Under the pieces are notes generated by a model. That model was not told where the DNA came from. It saw only the letters and a list, made by a program, of their open reading frames with translations, and did not search any database. A program made the translations under genes and the position numbers. From Microthrixaceae bacterium (GTDB lineage: Bacteria; Actinomycetota; Acidimicrobiia; Acidimicrobiales; Microtrichaceae), in assembly GCA_027493675.1 (NCBI GenBank), contig JAOSKI010000012.1:229428-293427 (forward strand): a stretch of 64,000 nt of DNA. The letters run 5' to 3'. Position 1 is the stretch's first letter. Each line of letters begins with the position of its first letter. Below, piece by piece: positions 10,953 to 21,260 of this stretch.

Positions 10953-12185
10953 ATGGATGCTCCCTCGGTGACCTTCCCACGGCGTGAGACGCGACGGATC
11001 AGCGTCGGCGATGTTCCGGTGGGTGGGGGAGCGCCGGTGACGGTGCAGTCGATGACCACCACCAAGACCGCGGACGTCGACGGCACGCTTGCGCAGATCT
11101 ACGCCCTGGCCGGCGCGGGGTGCGACATCGTGCGGTGCACCTGCAACGAGGCCGAGGCGGCCGAGGGCCTGGCCCACATCGTCCCGCGGAGCCCGATCCC
11201 GATCATCGCGGACATCCACCACAACCACCGCATGGCACTGGCCGCCATGGACGCCGGTGTCCACGGCCTGCGCCTGAACCCGGGCAACATCCGCCGCCCC
11301 GAGCACATCAAGGCCGTGGCATCCGAGGCGCGTGACCGCAAGGTGCCCATCCGCATCGGGGTCAACGGCGGATCCCTGGATCCCGCCCTGTACGAGAAGT
11401 ACGGGAACGTGGTCACCCCCGAGGCGATGGTCGAGTCCGCGATGACGGAGCTCGGGTACTTCGCCGAGGTCGGCTTCGACCTGGTGAAGATCTCGGTGAA
11501 GGCCTCGAACGTGCCTCTCATGGTGGAGGCGTACCGCCTGCTGGCCGACGCCACCGATGTGCCTCTGCACCTCGGGGTCACCGAGGCAGGGCCCCTCCCC
11601 GAGGGTTACATCAAGGCCACCGCGGGTATCGCCACCCTGTTGGCGGAGGGCATCGGTGACACGATCCGCTACTCGCTCACCGCGGATCCGATCGAGGAGG
11701 CTCGTGCCGGGAGGGTGCTGCTCGAATCGCTCGGCCTGCGTGAGCGCACCGACATTGACCTGATCGCGTGCCCCTCGTGTGGCCGGGCCGAGGTCGACGT
11801 CATCAAGGTGGCCGAGGAGGCCCGCGCTGCGCTCGCCAACAGGGACCTGCCACTCCAGGTGGCGGTCATGGGATGTGTGGTGAACGGTCCCGGAGAGGCG
11901 CGTGACGCCGACCTGGGGATCGCCGCCGGACGCGGTCGCGGACACCTGTTCGTGAAGGGCACCAACGTCGCGGTGGTCGACGAGGCGGACATGGTCGACC
12001 AACTCGTGGAGTGGGCGGAGTACATCGCCGAGCACGGCACGGAGGCGGCGCTGGCGAGGGTGGACACCCACAAGGCCGCCCGGGAGGCCGAACGGGACCG
12101 TGCCTCGCTGATCGACGAGCAGGGCCAGGATGTGAACGCGTCCGCCCAACGCGTGGAGCTGATCCGCCGGGACCTCCGCAACTGA
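10953..12185 (+). CDS. ispG: 4-hydroxy-3-methylbut-2-enyl diphosphate synthase
   Basis: GcpE/IspG, the [4Fe-4S] enzyme of the MEP pathway that makes HMBPP. The N-terminal TIM-barrel is seen in VTVQSMTTTKTADV, GCDIVRCTCNEAEAA, IIADIHHNHRMAL and HGLRLNPGNI. Cluster cysteines lie in LIACPSCGRAE and AVMGCVVNGPGEA, with the glutamate shortly after in the barrel end. I chose ATG 10953 because conservation begins at about VTFPRRETRRISVG; the open frame extends to 10911. The frame is intact at 410 residues. Confidence 0.96.
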   Translation: MDAPSVTFPRRETRRISVGDVPVGGGAPVTVQSMTTTKTADVDGTLAQIYALAGAGCDIVRCTCNEAEAAEGLAHIVPRSPIPIIADIHHNHRMALAAMDAGVHGLRLNPGNIRRPEHIKAVASEARDRKVPIRIGVNGGSLDPALYEKYGNVVTPEAMVESAMTELGYFAEVGFDLVKISVKASNVPLMVEAYRLLADATDVPLHLGVTEAGPLPEGYIKATAGIATLLAEGIGDTIRYSLTADPIEEARAGRVLLESLGLRERTDIDLIACPSCGRAEVDVIKVAEEARAALANRDLPLQVAVMGCVVNGPGEARDADLGIAAGRGRGHLFVKGTNVAVVDEADMVDQLVEWAEYIAEHGTEAALARVDTHKAAREAERDRASLIDEQGQDVNASAQRVELIRRDLRN

Positions 12186-12220
12186 GGTCCCGGACCGACG
12201 GTGCCCTACCATCGCCGGCC

Positions 12221-13635
12221 ATGGCAAGAACACCTGTGCTCACCCCTCAGGGTGAGGACTTCCCCCGCTGGTACCAGGACGTGCTCACCAAGGCGGAGCT
12301 GGCCGAGAACGGGCCTGTGCGAGGCACGATGGTCATCCGCCCGTACGCGGACGCCATCTGGGAGCGGATGGTCGCCGAGGTGGATGCGCGAATCAAGGCC
12401 ACCGGTGCCGAGAACGCCTACTTCCGTTGTTCATCCCGGAGGGCTACCTGCGCCGCGAGGCCGAGCACGTCGAGGGTTCTCCCCGAGCTCGCGGTCGTGA
12501 CCCACGCAGGGGGTAAGGAGCTCGAGGAGCCGGCGGTGGTGCGACCCACATCGGAGACCGTCATCGGCGAGTACATGGCGAAGTGGGTGCAGAGCTATCG
12601 GGACCTGCCGCTGCTGTTGAACCAGTGGGCCAACGTCGTGCGTTGGGAGCTCCGCCCGCGCCTGTTCCTGCGCACTTCGGAGTTCCTGTGGCAGGAGGGT
12701 CACACCGCTCATGCCACAGCCGGGGAGGCTTCGGCGTATGCGGTGCGGATCCTCACCGAGGTGTACCGGGACTTCATGGTGAACGTGCTGGCGATCCCGG
12801 TGCACATCGGGGTCAAGACGGCTGCGGAGCGCTTCGCCGGCGCCACCAACACCCTGGCGTGCGAAGCGATGATGGGCGACGGCAAGGCGCTTCAGATGGG
12901 TACCAGCCACGAGCTGGGTCAGAACTTCGCCCGTGTGTTCGACATCGGCTTCCTCGACTCCGAGGGATCCCAGCAGCTCGCATGGACGACCTCCTGGGGT
13001 GTCTCGACGCGCATGATGGGTGGACTGATCATGGCCCATGGCGACGATTCCGGCATGCGTGTGCCGCCGCGTGTGGCCGAGGTCCAGGTGGTCGTGATGG
13101 TTGTGCGCGGCGACGATGACGGAGCCGTCGCTGCTGCTGCGCGATCGATCGTGGATGAGCTCATTGCCGCCGGTGTACGTACCCGCTTGGACGATCGTGC
13201 CGATGCTCCCTTCGGGCGCAGGGCCACCGACTGGGAGCTGAAGGGGTGCCCGTGCGTGTGGAGCTGGGGCCCCGCGATCTCACCGTGAGCCAGGCGATGG
13301 TCGTGAGGCGCGATCGGCAGGGCAAGGAGCCCGAGGCCTTGGCACGTCTCGCGGTACGCGTGCCCGCGCTGCTCGATGAGATCCAGCAGTCGATGCTCGA
13401 CGAGGCGACTGCGAAGCGCGACTCGGCCACCGTCGAGGTTGCAGATGCCGCGGAGGCGTTGGAGGCCGCGCAGCACGGGTTCGCCAGGATCCCCTGGTCG
13501 GCGCTGGGGGAGCAGGGTGAAGCCCGACTCGCTGAGTCCGCGGTCACTGTGCGTTGCCTGCAGGATCGCGACCTCGGCGTGCCCGCCGACATCGATTGCG
13601 ACGGCGTGACCGCGCTGGTCGCCCGTTCGTACTGA
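12221..13635 (+). CDS. proS: Prolyl-tRNA synthetase, short (archaeal/eukaryote-like) form (several frameshifts)
   Basis: Class II synthetase charging tRNA-Pro. Motif 2 and the class-II core are seen in VVRPTSETVIGEYMAKW, NQWANVVRWELRPRLFLRTSEFLWQEGHTAH, and GTSHELGQNFA. The C-terminal anticodon-binding domain is PRVAEVQVVVMV onwards and ends CDGVTALVARSY. The frame leaves at 12424 and returns near 12478 (three bases missing in total), then breaks again at 13243 (one G missing). Length after repair is about 472 residues without the YbaK-type editing insertion of E. coli ProS. A 165-base gap with regulatory structure follows. Confidence 0.93.
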
Positions 13636-13677
13636 GGCCGGACACCTCGGCCCCCTCGGGTGGCGTGAAAGCCCTCC

Positions 13678-13753
13678 TTCATTCGATGGGGGGATCGCGT
13701 ATACTCCTTGGTCCGGCTTTGCGGAGGGCGTGGGCGTTGCCCACGCCTTTTCT
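13678..13753 (+). promoter_or_regulatory. Promoter and intrinsic-terminator leader of the rimP-nusA-infB operon
   Basis: TATACT at 13700-13705 looks like a -10 box, with TTCATT 17 bases upstream as a weak -35. About 20 bases downstream a 9-bp G+C stem (13727-13735 with 13739-13747) with a three-base loop is followed by TTTTCT, a complete intrinsic terminator. Because it lies after the promoter and before rimP (13801), it can act as an attenuator. NusA autoregulates its own operon in other bacteria (known); that it does so here is inference. It could also simply end proS transcripts. Confidence 0.7.
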
Positions 13754-13800
13754 CTGGCCGGTGACCGAAATCCGATCCCGCCGGCAGCACAGGAGGCAAC

Positions 13801-14326
13801 GTGAGCGCAACCACCGAACGTGTCGGCGCACTTGTGGCACCCGTGCTGGAGCGGATGAGCCTGCGACTCTACGACGTCGATGCACCCGGACCGACCCTGC
13901 GGGTGATGGTCGACCGCGACGGGGGTGTCGACATCGACACCCTCGCGGAGGCCACCCGTGAGATATCCAGGCTCCTCGACGACAGCGAACCGGTGGCGGG
14001 GTCCTACACGCTCGAGGTGTCGAGCCCGGGTCTGGAGCGACCGCTGCGGACACCGCAGCACTTCGAAGGTGCCGTCGGCGAACAGGTGCGGATCAAGCTC
14101 CTTGCGGGCACACAGGGCGATCGACGCTGCGAGGGCACGTTGGTCTCCGTCGCCGTTGACGCAATCACCGTAGAGACCCCCAGAGGGCCCTCGTGTGATC
14201 GATCTCGCCGATGTCTCCAAGGCCCGCACGGTCTTCGACTGGTCGACGTCGAGCCGTGCCTCGACGACAGAGCCCCTGATCGAATCGACAACTGAATCCA
14301 CAACTGAATCCGAAGAGGACATCTGA
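13801..14326 (+). CDS. rimP: Ribosome maturation factor RimP (one frameshift)
   Basis: Assists 30S subunit maturation. Family segments are VGALVAPVLERMSLRLYDVD, LRVMVDRDGGVDIDTLAEA, SRLLDDSEPVAGSYTLEV and SSPGLERPLRTPQHFE. The frame breaks near 14190; the shifted frame reads VIDLADVSKARTVFDW, the conserved SH3-like C-terminus, then a Thr/Ser/Glu tail, stopping at 14324-14326. That stop overlaps the nusA start as ATGA. Length after repair is about 174 residues. First gene after the leader described upstream. Confidence 0.92.
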
Positions 14327-15627
14327 TGAACCCCGAGATGATGGAGGCCCTGACCGCCGTTGCCGCCGAGCGTGGCATCTCGGTCGACACCCTTTTCGCC
14401 GCGTTGGCGGAGGCCCTCGAGGTCGCCTACAAGAAGCAGCCCGAGGCCTACGAGTTCGCATGGGTGAACATCGACACCGAGACAGGCGAGATGCGGGTGT
14501 TCGCACAGGAGCTCGACGAAGAGGGCGAGCCGGTCGGTCCGGAGATGGACGTCACGCCCGATGACTTCGGGCGCATTGCCGCGCAAACGGTGCGACAGGT
14601 GATGAGCCAGCGAATCCGTGAGGCTGAACGTGAGCTCAAGTACGAGGAGTACGCCGGTCGTGAGGGCGACATCGTCACCGGCATCATCCAGCAGAGCGAT
14701 GCCCGCTACACCCTGTTGGACCTGGGGAGGGTCGAGGCGCTGCTGCCGCAGTCCGAACAGGTCAGCTTCGAACGACCGGAACCCGGCGAACGGGTGAAGG
14801 CGTACATCGTGGAGGTCCGCAAGACGATCAAGGGTCCACAGATCGTCGTGTCACGGACGCATCCGGGCCTGGTCAAGCGCCTGTTCGAGCTCGAGGTGCC
14901 TGAGATCGCCGACGGCGTGGTCGAGATGCGAGCATGTGCCCGCGAGCCGGGCCAGCGCACCAAGATCGCGGTCTGGTCGAATGACGCCAACATCGACCCT
15001 GTCGGGGCGTGCGTGGGGGCCAGGGGCGCGCGGGTCCGCCAGGTCGTCAACGAGCTGCGCGGTGAGAAGATCGACATCGTGCCGTTCTCGGAGGACCGCC
15101 ACGACTTCGTGATGAAGGCGTTGCAGCCCGCCAAGGTCAAGGAGGTGCGCATCGACGAGGAGACCGGTCGATCCGATGTGATCGTGCCGGACCAGCAGCT
15201 GTCCCTGGCCATCGGCAAGGAGGGCCAGAACGCCCGCCTCGCCAGCCGGCTGTGCGGCCTGCGGATCGACATCCACTCCGAAGCCGACATGGCCGCGCAG
15301 GAGGCCTACGAGGAGGCCTACGGCGGTGAGTCATGGGCCGACGGTGAGTGGATCGTGCATCCCGAGACGGGCGAGCAGATGTGGCAACCCGCCGACGGCA
15401 GCCCTCCGCTGACCCTCGAGGAGTGGGAGGCCACACAGGCGGAGGTGGCCGAGGGCGAGTCCACAGAGTCGGCCGACCCGGCCGGCGAGGATGCATCGGA
15501 GGGGACTGAAGCCGCCGGTGCCGACCCAGTCGATGTCGAACCGGCCGACACTGCGCCTGTCGACGCCAAGCCTGGCGAGGAGGCGCCAGTCGAAGAGGAC
15601 ACACCCGGAGAAAGGGCCTCGGAGTAG
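14326..15627 (+). CDS. nusA: Transcription termination/antitermination factor NusA
   Basis: RNA-polymerase-binding factor for pausing, termination and antitermination. The N-terminal RNAP-binding domain is residues 1-130. An S1 domain follows (GDIVTGIIQQSDARYTLLDLG), then two KH domains (GACVGARGARVRQVVNEL and QLSLAIGKEGQNARLASRL). The last 90 residues are an acidic Ala/Glu/Pro tail with no recognised domain, where proteobacterial NusA has repeats. The frame is intact at 433 residues. The small RNA-binding gene ylxR that usually separates nusA from infB is not seen in the 160-base gap that follows. Confidence 0.95.
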   Translation: MNPEMMEALTAVAAERGISVDTLFAALAEALEVAYKKQPEAYEFAWVNIDTETGEMRVFAQELDEEGEPVGPEMDVTPDDFGRIAAQTVRQVMSQRIREAERELKYEEYAGREGDIVTGIIQQSDARYTLLDLGRVEALLPQSEQVSFERPEPGERVKAYIVEVRKTIKGPQIVVSRTHPGLVKRLFELEVPEIADGVVEMRACAREPGQRTKIAVWSNDANIDPVGACVGARGARVRQVVNELRGEKIDIVPFSEDRHDFVMKALQPAKVKEVRIDEETGRSDVIVPDQQLSLAIGKEGQNARLASRLCGLRIDIHSEADMAAQEAYEEAYGGESWADGEWIVHPETGEQMWQPADGSPPLTLEEWEATQAEVAEGESTESADPAGEDASEGTEAAGADPVDVEPADTAPVDAKPGEEAPVEEDTPGERASE

Positions 15628-15787
15628 TCCGACAACCCCTGATTCGCACGGAAAGACCGGCGATCCATCCGGCACGCGGTTCGTGTCGCTGTCCGATACG
15701 TGCGAGGATAGACAGCCGTCGGTCGGGTATGTGGTGCTCCGGGCACGTTCCGACCGCCCCCGCAGGATCAGCAACGAACGGAAGACC

Positions 15788-18711
15788 TTGGCAAAGGGAA
15801 AGAAGCGCGTCTACGAACTCGCCAAAGAGCTCGGGATGACAAACAAGGAATGCCTCGACCTGTGCCTGGACATGGGCTACGCGGTCAAGAGCCACTCCTC
15901 GTCACTCGATGAGGCGTACGCCGACCAGGTTCGCCGCAAGGCGCACCGGGAGGGCCTCACCGCGATGAGCAACCCGAGGAGCCCAAGAAGGCTCCTGCCA
16001 AGAAGGCCGCTGCGAAGAAGGCTCCTGCCAAGAAGGCCGCTTCGAAGAAGGCTCCTGCCAAGGCGGCTGCGGCCGCCGAAGGACCGGCTTCGGACGTGCG
16101 GGCGCCGGAGGTTGCGGGGTCGCCCGCGCAGGCTGGTGTGGTGGAGGGCGCTACGGACGTCACGACGCCCGTTGCGCCACCGGAGCCCGTCGCGGCCGAT
16201 GCCCCCGCTGCGACCATCCCCGAGCAACCCGCCGATGCTGTCGCACCGGACACCGCCACGGCGGGCACCGGCAGTGAAGCCACAACAGCGCTGCCGTCGG
16301 GCGAATCGGTCGGTGAGGCCCGCCAGGACAAGGCTGCAGCTCACAGGGTCGTGTCCTCGAAGCCCGCAACCGGACGACCGCGTCAGCCCGGACCCGACAG
16401 CGGGTCCGCGGTTCCGGCCGCACCGTCACCACAGTCCGCACCGTCACCACAGTCACCACCGGTGGCGAAGCCGGCAGCTGACACCGGTTCGGCCGCCACC
16501 CCGGGATCTGCCGTCGCGCCCGACGGTGTTCCCGCGGCCAAGTCGACCCCGCCCGTCGAGGCTCGGGAAGGGCCACCGACGTCGAGTTCGGGCAAGCCGA
16601 TCCCCCACCCCCGGGTCCGCCGCGCTCCGCGTCAGGCAAGCCCATTCCCCCACCCCGGCCTGGGCGGTCGCAAGGCGACCGCACCGCGCGCCAGGGTGGA
16701 CCGGGCGGAGGTCGCCCCGGTGGTGCAGGCGGATCGCGTTTCGGTGCCGGCCCACCGAGTGGTCCCGGTGCCGGGCCGCGGGCCGGCCCCCGGGAGGTGC
16801 ACCCGGTGGCCGTGGTCGTCCCGGTGGCGCTCAGCGACCGCCGCGTCGCAAGGGTCGCCGCAGGCGCAATCGTGAGGAGCTCCAGCCTATGGACGTTCCC
16901 ACCTACACGCCGGCGGAGGCACCGGTGCCCGAGGGTGTGGTCACCGTCGAGCGTGCCTCGTCACCCCAGGACCTCGGACCGAAGCTGAACCGCACCGCGG
17001 CCGATGTGGTCCGCTTCCTCATGCAACAGGGCGAGATGGTCACCGCCACGCAGTCCCTGACAGACGACATGATCGAGCTCTTCGCCGCGGATGTCGGGGC
17101 GGAGATCGATCTGGTGGATGTCGGCCAGGAGCAGGAGGTCGAGCTCCAGAAGGTGCTCGAGCTGCCCGAGGAGGGCGACCTATCCGAGCAGCCCAACAGG
17201 CCACCCGTCGTCACGGTCATGGGCCACGTCGACCACGGCAAGACGAAGCTGTTGGACCGGATCCGAGAGGCCAACGTGGTCGCAGGTGAGGCCGGTGGGA
17301 TCACCCAGCACATCGGCGCCTACCAGGTCCTCAAGGGCGGCCACGCCCTCACGTTCATCGACACGCCCGGTCACGCAGCGTTCACAGCGATGCGGGCCAG
17401 GGGAGCCGAGGTGACCGACATCGTGGTGCTCGTTGTGGCCGCCGACGACGGCGTGATGCCCCAGACCGAGGAGGCGATAGCGCATGCCAAGGCCGCCGAG
17501 GTGCCGATCGTCGTGGCCATCAACAAGATCGATCGCGAGAATGCGGATCCCAATCGCGTGATGCAGCAGCTCTCCGAGTACGACCTGGTGCCCGAGGCAT
17601 GGGGTGGTGACACGATCACCGTGGAGGTCTCGGCGTTGGAGGGCCTCGGAGTCGACGATCTGCTCGACCAGCTGCTTCTGGTGGCAGAGGTCGAGGACCT
17701 GCGTGCCAACCCGGAGGGTCGGGCCACCGGGGTCGTTCTCGAAGCCCACCTGGATGTCGGCCGGGGCCCGGTGGCGACCGTTCTCGTACAGCGCGGATCG
17801 TTGTCGGTCGGCGATCCGATGGTTGCCGGTCCGGCCTGGGGACGGATCCGCGCGTTGATCAACGACAGCGGCGAGATGGTGAAGGTGGCGGGTCCTGCGA
17901 CCCCTGTGCAGGTGCTCGGGCTGTCCGACGTGGCCGAGGCGGGCGACACGTTCGCGGTGGCGCCAGATGAGCGCAGGGCGCGTTCGGTGGCCGAGAAGCG
18001 TGAGCACTGGCAGCGTGAGGCGGGCCGGGCCAGGGATGCCTCGGTGATGAGCTCCGGTGCGAAGCTGGAGGATATCTTCGCGGCCATCCAGGCCGGTGAG
18101 CAGGCGATGCTCAACCTCGTGGTGAAGGCCGATGTGCAGGGTTCGCTGGAGGCGGTCACGGAGTCGCTCAAGAAGCTCGAACGCCCGGAGGTCAAGGTCG
18201 GGTTCGTGCTGCGTGGCGTCGGTGGCATCACCCAGAGCGACATCCAGCTCGCAGCCACGTCCTCGGCGACGATCATCGGGTTCAACGTCCGGCCCGGTCG
18301 TGAGGCGCGGAGATGGCCGACGCCGAGGACGTGGAGATCCGCACCTACGAGATCATCTACAAGCTGCTCGAGGACGTCGAGGCGGCGATGGTCGGCATGC
18401 TCGAACCCGAGTTCACCGAGGTGGTGACCGGTGAGGCGGAGGTCCGGGAGGTGTTCCGGGTGCCCAAGGTCGGCGCGGTGGCCGGCTGCATGGTCACCAA
18501 CGGCCAGATCACCCGTGGTTCCAAGGTCCGCTTCCTACGCGACGGAACGATCATCTGGAAGGGCGAGGTCTCCTCTCTGCGGCGCTTCAAGGAAGACGTC
18601 CGCGAGGTGGCGGCCGGCTATGAGTGCGGCGTCGGGCTGTCGGACTTCCAGGACCTCAAGGCCGGCGATGTGATCGAGACGTTCGATCTCGAGGAGGTCC
18701 GGCGCGACTGA
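15788..18711 (+). CDS. infB: Translation initiation factor IF-2 (several frameshifts)
   Basis: GTPase that brings initiator tRNA to the 30S subunit. Conservation starts at AKGKKRVYELAKELGMTNKE, supporting a TTG start at 15788. A long low-complexity Ala/Pro/Lys and Gly/Arg-rich linker follows (about 15965-16870). The GTPase domain has GHVDHGKTKLLD (G1), DTPGHAAFTAMRARG (G3), NKIDRENADP (G4) and SALEGLG (G5). Frame breaks lie near 15963 (one G missing), in the Gly-rich linker at about 16610-16800, and near 18310 before MADAEDVEIRTYEIIYKL. After repair the protein is about 970 residues, typical of high-GC Actinobacteria. Confidence 0.94.
15985..16064 (+). repeat. 30-bp tandem repeat inside infB
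   Basis: About 2.7 copies of a 30-base unit encode KKAPAKKAAA-type decapeptides, resembling lysine/alanine-rich tails of nucleoid proteins. It lies in the variable N-terminal linker of IF-2, just after a frameshift. Confidence 0.8.
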
Positions 18712-18747
18712 GGCCGTGTCGGCGGGACCTCACGCTGCGGAGACGTG

Positions 18748-19173
18748 ATGGCACGAGGTAGGAACCCCAAGCCCTTCCAGCGCACCGACCGGATCGGAGA
18801 GCTGGTACGTGAGATCGTCGCGTCCGAGCTCGAGAGGATCGGCGACGATCGGACCGAGTTGGTCACGGTCACCGCAGTGAAGGTGGACCGTTCGCTGGAG
18901 CGTGCCGACGTGTACTACTCGGCGCTCTCGGCGGAGGCCGAAGGTCGCTCCGAGGCGGTGGCCGAGGGCCTCGAAGCGCTCCGCTGGCCGATCCAGCAGG
19001 TCGTCAACCGGGAGGTGCGGGCCAGGCGCACACCGCAGATCAGGTTCCACCCCGACGACGTGCTCAGTGAGGCGCTGAGGATCGACGAGCTCCTCGCAGG
19101 GATCAGTGAGTCCCAGGGCGCCCCGGAGGTGGTGGGGTCCGACGACTCCGATCCAGACGGCTCCGGTGCGTGA
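18748..19173 (+). CDS. rbfA: Ribosome-binding factor A
   Basis: KH-fold factor for 16S rRNA 5' end maturation and cold adaptation. Family segments are [37 protein letters not shown] and [19 protein letters not shown]. About 141 residues, with an acidic C-terminal tail. ATG 18748 is preferred over the adjacent GTG 18745. It lies in the conserved order infB-rbfA-truB-ribF and the frame is intact. Confidence 0.94.
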   Translation: MARGRNPKPFQRTDRIGELVREIVASELERIGDDRTELVTVTAVKVDRSLERADVYYSALSAEAEGRSEAVAEGLEALRWPIQQVVNREVRARRTPQIRFHPDDVLSEALRIDELLAGISESQGAPEVVGSDDSDPDGSGA

Positions 19174-19195
19174 CAGGTCATCCTGTGAGGGGGAT

Positions 19196-20069
19196 GTGGA
19201 TCCGCCTGTCGGCTTCGCGGTGATCGACAAGCCATCCGGTTGGACGAGCCACGACGTGGTTGCGAAGAGCCGCGGTGTGTTCGGTACCCGGAAGGTGGGC
19301 CACAGCGGGACTCTCGATCCGGCTGCCACCGGCGTCCTCGTGCTGGGCGTGGGACGCGCGACGAAGCTGCTGCGATACCTGTCGGGGCTCCCCAAGACCT
19401 ACGAGGCGACCATCACGCTGGGCGTGGAGACCGACACGTTGGACGCCGACGGGGGAGGTGACGCGGACCCACGAGATGGCGGCTCCCTCCATCGAGGAGG
19501 TCGTTGCCGCCGCACAGCGGATGACCGGTGAGATCGAGCAGGTCCCGCCCATGGTGTCGGCGGTCAAGGTCGACGGCCGGCGGCTGCACGAACTGGCGCG
19601 TGAGGGCAGGGAGGTGCACCGAAGCCCGAGACCGGTCACCGTCACCCGCTTCGAGGTCGCAGCCACCCCCGATCCGATGGTCTTCGATGCGGTCGTCGAC
19701 TGCTCCTCGGGCACCTATGTCCGCGTGCTCGCTGCGGACCTGGGGTCGGCCCTGGGTGGTGGTGCACACCTGTCGCGGCTGCGAAGGACCGCGGTCGGCC
19801 CCTTCGGTATCGGGGAGTCGCATCCGTTGGAATCCCCCGAACTGCTGGCTCCCGAGGAGATCACCCGGGTGCTGGCGGTGCTGCGCGTGGATGGCGGGAC
19901 TGCTCGAGAGGTCGTTCACGGCAATGTCATGGAACGCGAGAGCCTGGGCGTGCACAGCGGCGATCGAGGTCCGTGGGCGGTGCTCGACGCCGGAGGTCAC
20001 CTGTTGGCGGTGTACGAGGCTCACCGCGGCGCCTCCGTCAAGCCCTCGATGGTGTTCGCCGTCGCATAG
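19196..20069 (+). CDS. truB: tRNA pseudouridine-55 synthase TruB (one frameshift)
   Basis: Isomerises U55 in the T-loop of tRNAs. The catalytic aspartate is D41 in [16 protein letters not shown], and [21 protein letters not shown] and [15 protein letters not shown] are family blocks. The C-terminal extension resembles the actinobacterial PUA-like domain. One extra G near 19453 breaks the frame; removing it joins [18 protein letters not shown] 19196 is preceded by a GAGGGGG ribosome site. About 290 residues after repair. Confidence 0.92.
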
Positions 20070-20117
20070 GCACGTCGCTGCGGCACTCGCGCCACGGCGC
20101 CGCAGTAGCCTCGACCC

Positions 20118-21107
20118 GTGCAGATCGTCCGCAACCCCGGTGCCTGTCCCCGTCCACCCGAGGGCACCGTGGTCACCATCGGCGCCTATGACGGGCTGCA
20201 CCTGGGTCATCGCCACGTGGTGTCCGACGTGTGCGAACGGGCCCGCTCCGGCGGCCACCGCAGCGCACTGGTGACCTTCGACCGTCACCCGGGCCAGGTC
20301 GTGCGACCGGAGTCCGCTCCGCTGCTGCTGACGAACCTCGACCAACGCCTCGAGCTCCTCGAAGGCACCGGCATCGACATCGTGATGGTGATCCACTTCG
20401 ACGCGCAGCGCGCCACCGAGAGCGCAGAGGACTTCGTGAACGAGGTCCTGGTGGACTGCCTCAACACCAGGCACGTGGTGGTGGGCGAGGACTTCCACTT
20501 CGGGCACCGAAGGTCCGGCAACGTGGCGCTTCTCGCCGAGATGGGATCCGAATCCGGGTTCGGTGTGTCGGGCGTGCGCCTGGTCGGCCCCGACGGCGAA
20601 CCCGCACGTGACGACGCGCAGGTGAGCTCCACCGCCATCCGCCGGGCGCTGCACGAGGGCCGCCTCGCCGACGCCAACGCCATGTTGGGCAGGCCACACG
20701 AGATGCGGGGGCCTGTGGTGACCGGTGACGGCCGCGGCCGGGAGATCGGGTTCCCCACAGCGAACGTGGCGATCGGTCCGGAGATGCTCATGCCCGCGGA
20801 TGGGATCTACGCGGGTCGGCTGATCCGCCTCGAGTCATCCCAGGGTGTGCCTTCGGAGTCCACCGAGGAGCTGCCGAGCGCCGTCTACATCGGTCACAGG
20901 CCCACCTTCCACACCGACGGCGCCGCGACGCTGCTGGAGGTCCATGTGCTCGACCTCGAAGCGGACCTCTACGGTGAGCAGGTTGCGGTGCGGTTCGAGC
21001 ACCGGATTCGTGGCGACCAGGCCTTCGACACCGTGGATGCCCTCGTCGCGCAGTTGTCACTCGATTGCGACCGTTCCCGGGAGCTGTTGCGACAGGACCC
21101 GTCGTGA
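20118..21107 (+). CDS. ribF: Bifunctional riboflavin kinase / FAD synthetase
   Basis: Converts riboflavin to FMN and FMN to FAD. The N-terminal nucleotidyltransferase domain has VTIGAYDGLHLGHRHVV, ALVTFDRHPGQVV, VVVGEDFHFGHRRSGNV and VSSTAIRRALHEG. The C-terminal kinase domain has EMRGPVVTGDGRGREIGFPTANV and the beta-barrel ending in VRFEHRIRGDQAFDTVD. Starts at GTG 20118. At 329 residues it is full length and intact. Confidence 0.95.
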   Translation: MQIVRNPGACPRPPEGTVVTIGAYDGLHLGHRHVVSDVCERARSGGHRSALVTFDRHPGQVVRPESAPLLLTNLDQRLELLEGTGIDIVMVIHFDAQRATESAEDFVNEVLVDCLNTRHVVVGEDFHFGHRRSGNVALLAEMGSESGFGVSGVRLVGPDGEPARDDAQVSSTAIRRALHEGRLADANAMLGRPHEMRGPVVTGDGRGREIGFPTANVAIGPEMLMPADGIYAGRLIRLESSQGVPSESTEELPSAVYIGHRPTFHTDGAATLLEVHVLDLEADLYGEQVAVRFEHRIRGDQAFDTVDALVAQLSLDCDRSRELLRQDPS

Positions 21108-21260
21108 GCGCGGGCCCACCCCGACGAGCCCGCCCGTCGGAGGTTCGCCCGATCGGTGCGTGCAGCCGTTACCGTTGGTGATCCGACAATTCGCAGTACT
21201 GTGACGTAGCCGGGGTCCCGGTCCGGGTGCAGGGCGCATGAGCCGTAGGAGGGTGATCGG

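Noticed and set aside
9669..12233. An 850-codon open frame on the minus strand opposite rseP and ispG
   Set aside because: High GC leaves the opposite strand open; no family match, and it runs across two well-identified genes.
15985..16064. Separate histone-like gene suggested by KKAPAKKAAA repeats
   Set aside because: It is continuous with the IF-2 N-terminus after correcting one base, and has no start of its own.
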